NCBI GenBank assembly: GCA_947068385.1
Contig: CAMTBF010000025.1
Span: forward strand, 1 to 15,083
From: an uncultured Lachnospiraceae bacterium
GTDB lineage: Bacteria; Bacillota; Clostridia; Lachnospirales; Lachnospiraceae
Reading direction: 5' to 3'
Length of the DNA stretch: 15,083 bases
In this document: piece after piece, positions 1 to 6,791 of the stretch
How the letters are laid out: each line of letters starts with the position of its first letter
Position numbering within the stretch: the first letter of the stretch is position 1
Made by a program: the position numbers and the translations under genes
Notes under the pieces: generated by a model
The model's input: the letters and a program-made list of their open reading frames with translations, nothing else
Told to the model about the DNA's origin: nothing
Databases searched by the model: none

Positions 1-1
1 A

Positions 2-631
2 TATATGAACAAGTATGGTTTGATATGGTGTTTTATACAGGGAGGCGGAAATGGAAATGTTAACACTGTAACATTGACATACAAAGAGCAGGAAAGCACT
101 GATGAGGCAACTGTCAAGACTTATGTAATCGGTGCTGACGATGCGGATGGAAATGGTACGATTACTAAGGTAGATGCTAGCAATGGGAATGCCCCTTTGG
201 AAGGCGTTGGGTTTACCTTGACAAATGAGGAGGGTGAGTATGCGACCCTTGCTTCTAATAGTATCAGGTTCAACGGCTGGAGCACTAGTGAAGCTAAAAT
301 TTACACTGATGCAGAGGGCGAAATCCATGTAGAAGGCCTGGATGCTGGCACATACACGCTGACTGAGACGGATCCGCTTCCTGGATACAATGCCTTGTAC
401 TACACTATTACAGTAACGATTGCAGAAGATGGTACGGTGACTTACCTTGCCTCCAACGCAGCGGCGGGAACCGTACCTTCTGAGAGCATTGATATTGAGA
501 ACAGCACCGGTACCATCCTCCCCTCCACCGGCGGCATCGGTACCACAATCTTCTACGTGGTAGGCGGCATCCTGGTAGTAGCGGCAGGCGTCCTGCTGAT
601 CACCAAGAAGCGCATGGGCGGACGCGACTAA
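2..631 (+). CDS. LPSTG-anchored CnaB-type pilin/surface protein, 5' partial
   Basis: This is the C-terminal part of a sortase-anchored surface protein, probably a pilus backbone or adhesin subunit. The frame is open to the left edge, so the ATG at 5 is probably internal. Numbering from that ATG, residues ~50-166 form a SpaA/CnaB-type domain. It has a pilin-like Lys in ITKVDASNG (Lys55), an E-box Glu in YTLTETDPLPGYN (Glu121) and an Asn in IDIENSTG (Asn166), which together suggest a Lys-Asn isopeptide bond. The sorting signal is LPSTG (172-176), a hydrophobic stretch (~180-200) and the basic tail KKR. The ten residues before IQGGGNGN do not look like the usual pilin D2 strand, so the upstream part may be divergent or rearranged. 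Base composition changes inside the gene: low G+C to about base 480, then G+C rich through the sorting signal. The class C sortase 305 bases downstream is the likely polymerase. Family call is firm; the precise pilus role is inferred. Confidence 0.85.
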   Translation, partial: YMNKYGLIWCFIQGGGNGNVNTVTLTYKEQESTDEATVKTYVIGADDADGNGTITKVDASNGNAPLEGVGFTLTNEEGEYATLASNSIRFNGWSTSEAKIYTDAEGEIHVEGLDAGTYTLTETDPLPGYNALYYTITVTIAEDGTVTYLASNAAAGTVPSESIDIENSTGTILPSTGGIGTTIFYVVGGILVVAAGVLLITKKRMGGRD

Positions 632-738
632 TCGGCAAAGGCTGATTCACCACATGCGGAGAGCATGAGGTAGGCGCACCGCGCCAAGGCGAAAGCCCAC
701 AGAACCAAAACCGACAAAAAAGCTCCATAACAGAAAAC

Positions 739-774
739 CTTCCGGGGCAGGGAGACCTCCGAACGCCCCGGAGG
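739..774 (+). promoter_or_regulatory. strong stem-loop in the pilin-sortase spacer
   Basis: Bases 739-748 pair with 765-774 over ten positions, all Watson-Crick except one T-G pair, with the core CCGGGGC/GCCCCGG. The loop (749-764) can itself form a small GGA/TCC stem. No T-run follows, so it is more likely an mRNA stabiliser, processing site or part of a structured leader than an intrinsic terminator. Confidence 0.5.
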
Positions 775-776
775 AT

Positions 777-844
777 GCCGCACAGATGCTGACACCTTCC
801 CGTGGTGTGCGGCGAGCAACGGATCCGCCGCAGGGGATGCGGCG
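777..844 (+). promoter_or_regulatory. candidate switch: four segments with mutually exclusive pairings
   Basis: Segment 1 (777-784, GCCGCACA) is perfectly complementary to segment 2 (806-813, TGTGCGGC). Segment 2 (808-814) is also complementary to segment 3 (826-832, CGCCGCA). Segment 3 pairs perfectly with segment 4 (838-844, TGCGGCG) around a five-base GGGGA loop. Pairings 1:2 with 3:4 and the single 2:3 pairing exclude each other, as in attenuators and some riboswitches. No T-run and no clear leader peptide are seen, so an output by termination is not supported. Confidence 0.4.
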
Positions 845-936
845 ATGCTCCGGCGAAGCTCAGCAGGGCCCGCGGAAGGCCTCCTTCCGGGGCAGCAATC
901 CAGACATGATGCAGGAGACGACTGACGGGGAAGACG

Positions 937-1845
937 ATGAAGAAAGAAAAGAACCGGAAGGCGGGGAGGAAGAAGGGCTCCCTCTCCACCATCCTACTGA
1001 CGGTGGTCCTGCTGGCAGGGCTGGGCGTCATGCTCTACCCAACGGTCAGCGACTACTGGAACTCCCTCCACCAGACCCGGGCCATCGCCAACTATGACGC
1101 GGTGGTGGCGGAGCTGGACGAGACGGACTACGAAGCCCTCTTCGCTGCGGCGGAGGAATATAATGTGAAGCTCCGGGAGCTGGGGGCTCCCTACTCGGAA
1201 CATGAACGGCTGGAGGAGCTGTACTACAGCGTCCTGGACGTGGCCGGGAACGGCATCATCGGGTACATCTCCATCCCGAAGATCGACGTGAACCTGCCCG
1301 TCTACCACGGCACCAGCGATGCGGTGCTGAACGTGGCGGCGGGGCACCTGGAGGGCTCCAGCCTCCCTATAGGCGGGGAGGGCAGGCACAGCGTGCTGTC
1401 GGCCCACAGGGGGCTGCCCTCGGCGAAGCTCTTCACGGACCTGGACCGGATGGAGAAGGGGGACATCTTCACCATCACGGTGCTGAACCGGACATTGACA
1501 TACGAGGTGGATCAGATTCTGATCGTGGAGCCCACCCAGATGGAGGCGCTGAGCGTCACGGCGGGAAAGGACTACTGCACCCTGCTGACCTGCACGCCCT
1601 ATGGGATCAACAGCCACCGGATGTTCGTGCGGGGGCACAGGATCGACAACATCGAGGAAGAGGAGCTCATCATAGTGGCCGCGGAGGCCCGGAAGATTCC
1701 TTCCTATTATGTGATACCTGCCGTGGGGATTCCGCTGCTGTTCGTCTCTTTGGTGGTCATGCTGACGGTCTCCGGCAGGAGGCGCGGAAGGAAGACAGGG
1801 GAGGAGCTCCTGGAGGAATTCAAGAAGGACAATGGAGATAGATAA
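937..1845 (+). CDS. srtC: class C (pilin-polymerising) sortase
   Basis: This 302-residue membrane-bound transpeptidase probably cleaves LPXTG-type pilins and joins them through a pilin lysine outside the membrane. Visible features are an N-terminal membrane segment (~17-34), the sortase barrel from about GYISIPKIDVNLPVYHG (109-125), catalytic His157 in LSAHRG, Cys219 in TLLTCTPYG, Arg228 nine residues later in SHRMFVRGHR, and a second membrane segment near the C terminus (~256-279) followed by a basic tail. This two-anchor layout and TLxTCTPYG are typical of class C. The usual lid motif DP(F/W/Y) is not seen; the corresponding region reads GAPYSE (83-88). The start has only a weak purine-rich site (GGGGAAG). 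It lies between two pilin-like genes, which are the likely substrates. Class and activity are confident; the substrate pairing is inferred. Confidence 0.93.
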   Translation: MKKEKNRKAGRKKGSLSTILLTVVLLAGLGVMLYPTVSDYWNSLHQTRAIANYDAVVAELDETDYEALFAAAEEYNVKLRELGAPYSEHERLEELYYSVLDVAGNGIIGYISIPKIDVNLPVYHGTSDAVLNVAAGHLEGSSLPIGGEGRHSVLSAHRGLPSAKLFTDLDRMEKGDIFTITVLNRTLTYEVDQILIVEPTQMEALSVTAGKDYCTLLTCTPYGINSHRMFVRGHRIDNIEEEELIIVAAEARKIPSYYVIPAVGIPLLFVSLVVMLTVSGRRRGRKTGEELLEEFKKDNGDR

Positions 1846-1872
1846 GAGTCGATATTAAAGGAGGAAACGCCC

Positions 1873-2766
1873 ATGAAAACGAAATGGAAGAGCCGCCAGC
1901 GGTTCAGGGGCCGCCTGATGGGTCTGGCGCTGGCATCCATAATGGCAGCAGGATGCGCCATGGCGGCGCTGGGTGGGACGGCCCGCGCGGCCGAGCCCCT
2001 GGATCTCTCCAGGAAATGCGCGCTGCAGGTGAAGGTGGAGCCGAAGGCCATGGAGGAAGGCGGGGAGGCGGAGTCGCCGGAGGTGGCCATAGACCTGTAC
2101 AAGGTGGCGGATGCCGTAAAGGCGGAGGGCTATGACGCCTACCGTCTTGAGACGATGGATTCCTTCGCCGCCCTGGATGTGGACATCGCCCCGGGGGAGG
2201 CGGAGGGCGCCCGGGCCTGGATAGACCAGGCGAGGCAGGCCGCGGAGATCGTCTTCGCGGAGGGGAGCGCCACAGCGCCTGCAGCCACTGCCGTGAAAGC
2301 GGAAGGGGCGGATGTGGTGGAGCTGGCTGACCTGGAGCCCGGCCTCTACCTGATGGTCCCCAGGGGGGCCGATCTGGCGCAGGCGGACTACCTCATCCGC
2401 CAGACGGAGGAAGGCGGGGAGGCGATCCAGACCATAGCCTACTCGGATTCCTATACCTTCACCTACAGCCCCCCAACTGGTGGCGCTGCCTGCCAGAGAG
2501 CGCGTGGACGGCACTGCCGCCACCTCGAATCCGGGGGAATGGATCTACGAGCTTGTGGGCATGGACGCGGCAGAGTCCAAGCCGGCCCTGAGCGGCAGGT
2601 TCGCGGCTTTGCGGATCGACAAGGAGCTGACGGAGTACCTGACGGGCAAGCCGGCCACCTTCGTCTTCACCGTGGAGGCCATGCTCCGGGACAGCCTGGT
2701 TTACAGCAATGTAGTCTCTTTGACCTTCACCGGGCCGGGGACGCAGAGCGAGCTGATTGTGGATAA
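1873..2766 (+). CDS. pilin-like protein, 5' part of a frameshifted gene (real coding to ~2474)
   Basis: A clear ribosome site (AAAGGAGG, 1857-1864, 8-base spacer) precedes this ATG. The protein starts with a basic region, a hydrophobic segment and a likely cleavage site after ARA (near residue 39). It continues with pilin-like sequence, including VAIDLYKVADAV and LEPGLYLMVPRG. At about residue 200 (YTFTYSP) it enters a C6 run (2469-2474). Beyond that the frame reads an Arg/Gly-rich sequence with no family character up to the stop at 2766, while the pilin sequence continues one frame over from 2480. Removing one C gives a single protein of 391 residues ending at 3049. This may be a pseudogene, a sequencing error, a phase-variable gene or a site of ribosomal frameshifting. 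As written, the first 200 residues are genuine and the last ~97 are out of frame. Confidence 0.7.
   Translation: MKTKWKSRQRFRGRLMGLALASIMAAGCAMAALGGTARAAEPLDLSRKCALQVKVEPKAMEEGGEAESPEVAIDLYKVADAVKAEGYDAYRLETMDSFAALDVDIAPGEAEGARAWIDQARQAAEIVFAEGSATAPAATAVKAEGADVVELADLEPGLYLMVPRGADLAQADYLIRQTEEGGEAIQTIAYSDSYTFTYSPPTGGAACQRARGRHCRHLESGGMDLRACGHGRGRVQAGPERQVRGFADRQGADGVPDGQAGHLRLHRGGHAPGQPGLQQCSLFDLHRAGDAERADCG
2469..2474 (+). other. C6 homopolymer at the frameshift
   Basis: Six consecutive C bases read AGC CCC CCA in the upstream frame. With five C bases the reading would be AGC CCC CAA CTG GTG and would run straight into the downstream pilin sequence. Homopolymer runs are prone to both sequencing error and slipped-strand change. 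A ribosomal +1 shift on the CCC proline codon is a third possibility. Confidence 0.8.
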
Positions 2767-3049
2767 GATTCCGGTGGGGGCCGTGGTGACCGTCACGGAG
2801 GCCTACTCCGGGGCCACTTACCAGGTGGCGGCGGACAGCGCCGCGGTGCAGACGGTGACCATGACTAACGCTGCTCCGGAGGACGCCGATTTCTCGAATG
2901 TGGCTTCCTTTCGGAACCTATATGATGGTTCGGGCAGACGGGGTTCGGCGATCACGAACCATTTCGAGTACGCGGACGACGGGACAGGGGCAGGGCCTGT
3001 GTGGAACTGGACACAGATTCCGGCCGGGACGCCCGGCGGGAATGAGTAA
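2480..3049 (+). CDS. FctA-like pilin domain, 3' part of the frameshifted gene
   Basis: This stretch can only start at a GTG with no ribosome site of its own, and it carries the missing C-terminal half of the gene that begins at 1873. It resembles the FctA/Spy0128-type pilin fold. Counted from the GTG it shows RIDKELTEYLTG (Lys48), FVFTVEA (61-67), TVTEAYSGATYQV with the E-box-like Glu107, and FRNLYDG with Asn146, followed by ITNHFEY (158-164). These are the residues expected for an isopeptide-stabilised domain. The protein ends GTPGGNE without an LPXTG motif or membrane segment. It could therefore be a terminal or adaptor subunit, or may have lost its anchor. If the frameshift is real it is probably not made alone. 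Confidence 0.65.
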   Translation: MALPARERVDGTAATSNPGEWIYELVGMDAAESKPALSGRFAALRIDKELTEYLTGKPATFVFTVEAMLRDSLVYSNVVSLTFTGPGTQSELIVDKIPVGAVVTVTEAYSGATYQVAADSAAVQTVTMTNAAPEDADFSNVASFRNLYDGSGRRGSAITNHFEYADDGTGAGPVWNWTQIPAGTPGGNE

Positions 3050-3063
3050 GGGGGTGGGATGAG

Positions 3064-3615
3064 ATGAAGAAAGGAAAGGTTTTTCTGACAGCCATATCCG
3101 CCCTTGCGGCAGGCACGGTCCTTACCGCCACGGCAGGGAGCGCGTGGGCCTATTTCACCACGTATACCAGCGCTTCCGGGGGCTATGCCCTGAACCTGGG
3201 GCATGAGACGGAGATCGTGGAGACTTATTCCGAGCATACCAAGCATCTGGTGGTGACCAACGAGGGGGACGGCCCCGTGTATGTACGGGCCAGGGCCTTC
3301 AGCGGCAGCCGGTATGGGCTGACCTACAGCGGGGACGGATGGCAGGCAGGCGGGGACGGATATTATTACTACAATACTATAGTGCAAGGGATTGCCGCGG
3401 CCGAGGACGGCACGGTGGTCAAATCCCAGACCAGCCAGTTGGATGTGCGGATCACGTTTCCCGAGGATGCGGAGGAGGGGGATGACTGTAACGTAGTCGT
3501 CATCTATGAGTCCCTCCCGGTACAGTATGACAGCGCCGGGAACGCTCTCGCGCCCCAGGCTGCGGACTGGTCGGCGGAGATTCTGGCCGGCAGGACGGAA
3601 GGAGGGAATGACTGA
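3064..3615 (+). CDS. TasA/camelysin-like secreted protein with SipW-type signal (183 aa)
   Basis: This small secreted protein resembles the SipW-dependent TasA/CalY family of fibre-forming or biofilm-matrix proteins. The N terminus is MKKGKVFLTAIS, a hydrophobic core (~6-27), then AGSAWAYFTTYTSASGGY. The AYFT stretch right at the expected cleavage point is the hallmark of SipW substrates (A-x-A followed by aromatic-Phe-Thr/Asn). The mature part is rich in beta-prone sequence with HLVVTNEGDGPVYVRARAF (79-97), matching the fold expected for TasA-like domains. Length is near the lower end for the family. The start follows a purine-rich GGGGTGGGATGAG. Its stop overlaps the next ATG by one base, so the two are likely translated together. 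A SipW-type peptidase is encoded about 2.6 kb downstream in the same run of genes. Family call is good; fibre formation is inferred. Confidence 0.75.
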   Translation: MKKGKVFLTAISALAAGTVLTATAGSAWAYFTTYTSASGGYALNLGHETEIVETYSEHTKHLVVTNEGDGPVYVRARAFSGSRYGLTYSGDGWQAGGDGYYYYNTIVQGIAAAEDGTVVKSQTSQLDVRITFPEDAEEGDDCNVVVIYESLPVQYDSAGNALAPQAADWSAEILAGRTEGGND

Positions 3616-4334
3616 TGAAGAAGTTGAAGAAGCTGATTGCTTCCCCCGTCACCACCATAGCCGCCTTTGCCCTGGCTGCAGGGCTGCTGCTGTTCAGCTC
3701 CATCGGCGGGGCCAGGGCGGCGCTGACCTATTTCTCGGATGATTTTGCGGCCAACATCCAGCTCCATGAGATCGGCGTCACGCTGGTGGAGAACGGCGCC
3801 CCGGTGGAGGGGGAGCTGCTGGCAGGGCTTCTGGGCGAGGGCCAGGAGCTGGAGCTGGGGGCGGCCTATCAGGAGGAGTTGGGCGTGTACAACAGCGGCA
3901 TCATCAATGAGTATGTCCGGGTCAGCATCCACAAGTACTGGGTGGATCAGGAGGGGGAGAAGATTCCCAGCCTGTCCCCGGACCTGATCGACCTGAACCT
4001 GGTGAACATAGGCGATGCCTGGCTGCTGGACGGGAGCGCCTCCACCCAGGAGCGCACCGTGCTCTATTACAGCAGGCTGCTGGACTCCCAGAGCGGGACG
4101 CCCTTGTTCGCGGATAAGCTGACCATCGACGGAAGCGTGGCCGGCAGGGTCAGCGAGACCCGTGAGACGCAGGGCAGGTACACGACCATTACCACGACCT
4201 ATGAATACGATGGGGCCCGGTTCTGCATCGAGGCCAAGGTGGACGCGGTGCAGGAGCACAACGCCCAGGACGCCATCTGGAGCGCCTGGGGCCGCAGGGT
4301 GACCATAGACAACGGCGTGCTACGCCTGAACTAG
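3615..4334 (+). CDS. second TasA-like secreted protein with SipW-type signal (239 aa)
   Basis: The ATG overlaps the preceding stop (TGATG), and AAGGAGG at 3599-3605 sits nine bases upstream. A basic start (MKKLKK), a long hydrophobic core (~10-35) and the junction GGARAALTYFSDDFAANI give a second SipW-type signal, with TYFSD matching the TasA-family mature start. The mature region contains NIQLHEIGVTLVENG and YNSGIINEYVRVSIHKYW (92-109). That pattern (a statement about the new protein's tone followed by YVRV) is usual in SipW-dependent BsaA/TasA-like proteins, where a bounded beta-sandwich is expected. No sorting signal or second membrane segment is present, so it is probably released or assembled into a fibre. 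It is larger than its neighbour and shares little with it beyond the signal, suggesting major and accessory subunits. The division of roles is inferred. Confidence 0.72.
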   Translation: MKKLKKLIASPVTTIAAFALAAGLLLFSSIGGARAALTYFSDDFAANIQLHEIGVTLVENGAPVEGELLAGLLGEGQELELGAAYQEELGVYNSGIINEYVRVSIHKYWVDQEGEKIPSLSPDLIDLNLVNIGDAWLLDGSASTQERTVLYYSRLLDSQSGTPLFADKLTIDGSVAGRVSETRETQGRYTTITTTYEYDGARFCIEAKVDAVQEHNAQDAIWSAWGRRVTIDNGVLRLN

Positions 4335-4347
4335 GAGGGGAGAGACA

Positions 4348-6180
4348 ATGAGGAAAAGATTACTGACATTCGTCCTCCTGGCAGGGATGCTCGTCTGCGC
4401 TCCGGCTGCTGCGCGGGCGGAGACGCTGTCCTCGGAGAGGAACGTGACATTCACCAGCGACAACAAGCTGTCGGAGGACCGCTCGGCGGCGGACATGAAC
4501 AGCGTGGTATACGACCTGCAGCCGGGAGACGACATCACGATTACACTAAACCTGAAAAATGATAACGCATCGGCGGCCAACTGGTACATGACCAACGAGG
4601 TGCTGCAGTCCCTGGAGGAGACCGCGGGCAGCGGGGCCAGCGGCGGCGCCTATGAATACGAGCTGGCCTACACGGATCCCGCCGGGGCCCGGGAGATTCT
4701 GTTCACCAGCGATACCGTGGGCGGCGAGAACAACAGCAGCCGCGTGGGCCTGAAGGCCGCCACCAGCGGGCTGGAGGACTTCCTGTACCTGGACACCTTA
4801 AGCCCGGGCCAGCGGGGGGTCATCACCCTGCGGGTGGCGCTGGACGGCGAGACCCAGGGCAACGACTACCAGAACACCCTGGCCAGCCTGCAGATGAACT
4901 TCGCGGTGGACACCACCACCGTGAACAACCAGACGGTGACCCGTGTGGTGGACGAGAACGGGACCCCCATTTTGGTGGACGACAGCGGCAATCCTGTAGA
5001 GGTGGACGAGGATGGCGGCAGCTCCGCCCGGACGAGGATCGTCCGCACGGGGGACGAGAACGACCTGCTGCCCTACATCGCAGCCGCCGGCGTCAGCGGC
5101 CTGCTGCTCCTGTTCCTGGCCATCCTGGGCATAAAGGAGCGGAAGAAGGCGAAGAACGCCGTGAAGGCCCTGAGCCTTGCCCTGGCGCTGAGCCTGGCCT
5201 GGGGGATGTCCGGCAGGGCACAGGCCGCGGAGGAATATACCTACACGCTGCGCCTCTACGCGGGGGCCCAGGGGACGATCGGGCCGGAGGTGGTCCAGGT
5301 GGTGAAGGGCAGCGGCGCCCAGGTGAGCATCGAGAACGGAGAGGTGTGCGTGGTCAGCGGCCTGCGGTATGACGACCAGGTCATCTTCAATATACAGGGC
5401 GGCGTGGCCCTGAACGAGGGCAGCAAGTACTACCGGAAGGGCTTCCGGATAAGCGGCGAGGACAATGCCAGCGGCAGGCTGGCCTCCCCCTCCGTGACGG
5501 TGAAGGCGGACGCGGACTACGTAGTGGCCTATGGCATACAGGGCGAGACCGTGGCCTACACGGTGGCCTATCAGGACGAGGCCGGGAACGACCTGTATCC
5601 CAGGGCGGTATACTACGGGAATGTAGGCGACAAGCCGGTGGTGGCGTACCAGTACATCGAGGGCTGGCAGCCCCAGGCCTACAACCTGGGCAAGACTTTG
5701 GTGGCGGATGCCTCCCAGAACCTGTTCACCTTCATCTATACGCCTATTCCCACGGTGGTCAATACCAATACAGTGGTGGTGCCGGGGCAGCCTGCCCCGC
5801 CCCAGGAGCCTGTGGTGGCGCCTGCACAGCCCGGGCCGGTGACGGTGGTGGAGCCCGAGGAGGAGCAGGAACCGGAGGTCGTAGAGGTGGACGAGGAAGT
5901 GCCCCCGCTGGCGGAGCCGGAGGAGTATGAGGACCTGGACGAGGAGGATACGCCCCTTGGAGGCTTCGACGGCGAAGGGGAAGGCGAAGGGAACGGCAAT
6001 GGATCCGAAGACGAGCCCGGCTGGGCCGAGACCATCCTGGACGACATAGCCACGCCCCTGGCCATGCTTCCCACACCGGCCAAGGCAGGCCTTCTGGCAG
6101 TGCTGGTGGCCCTGGCAGGGGCAGGCGTCTGGCTGATCGTGGCGGCCAGGAAGAAAGGGAAGAAGGAAGATGAGCAGTAG
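4348..6180 (+). CDS. fused surface membrane protein: TasA-locus accessory domain plus MucBP-like domain
   Basis: AGGAGGGG (4333-4340) lies seven bases before the ATG. The 610 residues look like two secreted proteins in one chain. Part A has a normal signal peptide (cleavage near ARA, residue 24), an extracellular beta-rich domain (~28-190) and an end resembling a sorting signal without its LP: VRTGDENDLLPY, a membrane segment (~242-261) and KERKK. Part B begins at once with a second signal-like segment (VKALSLALALSLAWG, 272-286, then GRAQA, 289-293), followed by a MucBP-like module (~401-466), a Pro- and Glu/Asp-rich stalk (~478-570), the motif LPTPA (574-578), a membrane segment (~579-600) and RKKGKK. 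It could anchor the fibre at the cell surface. A GTG at 5161 could start part B separately. Its last 11 bases overlap the signal peptidase gene. Domain names are tentative. Confidence 0.75.
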   Translation: MRKRLLTFVLLAGMLVCAPAAARAETLSSERNVTFTSDNKLSEDRSAADMNSVVYDLQPGDDITITLNLKNDNASAANWYMTNEVLQSLEETAGSGASGGAYEYELAYTDPAGAREILFTSDTVGGENNSSRVGLKAATSGLEDFLYLDTLSPGQRGVITLRVALDGETQGNDYQNTLASLQMNFAVDTTTVNNQTVTRVVDENGTPILVDDSGNPVEVDEDGGSSARTRIVRTGDENDLLPYIAAAGVSGLLLLFLAILGIKERKKAKNAVKALSLALALSLAWGMSGRAQAAEEYTYTLRLYAGAQGTIGPEVVQVVKGSGAQVSIENGEVCVVSGLRYDDQVIFNIQGGVALNEGSKYYRKGFRISGEDNASGRLASPSVTVKADADYVVAYGIQGETVAYTVAYQDEAGNDLYPRAVYYGNVGDKPVVAYQYIEGWQPQAYNLGKTLVADASQNLFTFIYTPIPTVVNTNTVVVPGQPAPPQEPVVAPAQPGPVTVVEPEEEQEPEVVEVDEEVPPLAEPEEYEDLDEEDTPLGGFDGEGEGEGNGNGSEDEPGWAETILDDIATPLAMLPTPAKAGLLAVLVALAGAGVWLIVAARKKGKKEDEQ

Positions 6181-6694
6181 TCCACAGGGACTGGAAGCGA
6201 ACAGGCGGGGCGGGAAGCTGGTTCCCGCCCTTTGCAACATATTCGGCACCTTGATCCTGGTGAGCGTGATCGCACTCTATCTGCCGATCACGCTGGCCCA
6301 TGCCAGGGGATATGAAGTCTACAATGTAGTCAGCGGCAGCATGGAGCCCGCGATCCCCGTGGGCAGCGTGATCTACGTGGAGACATTGCGGGCGGAGGAC
6401 GTGGCGGAGGGGGACGTGATCGCCTTCCACGGCGGGAGCTCCGTCATCGCCCACCGGGTGGTGAAGAACCGGGTGGGCGAGGGGGAGTTCATCACCAAGG
6501 GGGACGCCAACGCGGAGAACGACATGAACCCCGTGGGGTACAACGAGCTGATCGGCAGGGTGTGCCTGCACTATCCGGTGGTGGGCGCGTTCCTGGAGGT
6601 GTGCACCAGCAATGTGGGGAAGGTGTACCTGATCTGCTTCGCGGCCTGCGGGGCCATGCTGAACATGCTGGCCGGGCGGCTGCGGAGCCGGTGA
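6170..6694 (+). CDS. sipW: SipW-type signal peptidase I
   Basis: This 174-residue membrane protease removes signal peptides outside the membrane. It belongs to the SipW/ER-type group, which uses a Ser-His pair in place of the usual bacterial Ser-Lys pair. The sequence shows a membrane segment (~22-43), VVSGSMEP with catalytic Ser57, IAHRVV with His95, and TKGDAN with Asp112. A second hydrophobic segment follows at ~150-168, near the C terminus. SipW enzymes are normally encoded next to TasA-like substrates, and two such proteins are encoded upstream here. The start codon lies inside the last codons of the preceding gene (11-base overlap), with GAAGGAAG upstream, so translation is probably coupled. 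Its place within the operon indicates a dedicated peptidase and not the housekeeping one. Confidence is high. Confidence 0.93.
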   Translation: MSSSPQGLEANRRGGKLVPALCNIFGTLILVSVIALYLPITLAHARGYEVYNVVSGSMEPAIPVGSVIYVETLRAEDVAEGDVIAFHGGSSVIAHRVVKNRVGEGEFITKGDANAENDMNPVGYNELIGRVCLHYPVVGAFLEVCTSNVGKVYLICFAACGAMLNMLAGRLRSR

Positions 6695-6791
6695 GGGCGG
6701 GGAGCGGCCAGACGGGCTGCTGCAGCCTGCCGGGAGGAAGGGCAGGAGCAGGATGGCGGGGACGGGACAGAGAGGAAAGGAGTGCATCGGG

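Larger units (their letters stand above)
632..936 (+). other. non-coding spacer rich in hairpins upstream of the class C sortase
   Basis: No convincing gene lies in these 305 bases. By eye they can fold into a series of stems: ATCGGC/GCTGAT at 631-646 (one G-U pair), CATGC/GCATG at 653-667, GGCGC/GCGCC at 673-685, a GGC-GAAA-GCC mini-hairpin at 688-697, a ten-pair stem at 739-748/765-774, mutually exclusive stems between 777 and 844, and CGGAAGG/CCTTCCG at 873-889. A 13-base direct repeat, CCTTCCGGGGCAG, occurs at 738-750 and 883-895. No stem is followed by a T-run, so none is a standard intrinsic terminator. An adenine-rich single-stranded stretch lies at about 700-720. It could be a leader RNA, a processing site separating pilin from sortase mRNA, or a small RNA. 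I matched it to no known riboswitch. Confidence 0.55.

Noticed and set aside
41..53. GGGAGGCGGAAATG looks like a ribosome site and start codon inside the first gene
   Set aside because: The ATG at 51 is out of the pilin frame, and GGAGGCGGA is simply the coding for a Gly-rich turn (GGGN).
660..720. Possible c-di-GMP riboswitch (GGTAGGCG and GGCGAAAGCC resemble parts of the class I motif)
   Set aside because: The conserved core and its order do not match, and the distances between stems are wrong. Only small fragments are similar.
600..1031. Minus-strand open frame across the spacer and the start of the sortase gene
   Set aside because: It has low-complexity Arg/Pro/Ser composition, no ribosome site, and overlaps a confident sortase gene. 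It is a by-product of high G+C.
4798..6249. Long minus-strand open frame opposite the fused membrane protein
   Set aside because: It is His/Arg/Leu-rich with no domain character and lies antisense to a well-supported gene.
6715..6727. GGCTG-CTG-CAGCC hairpin after the signal peptidase gene as a terminator
   Set aside because: It has only five pairs, no T-run, and lies inside a run of co-directional genes.
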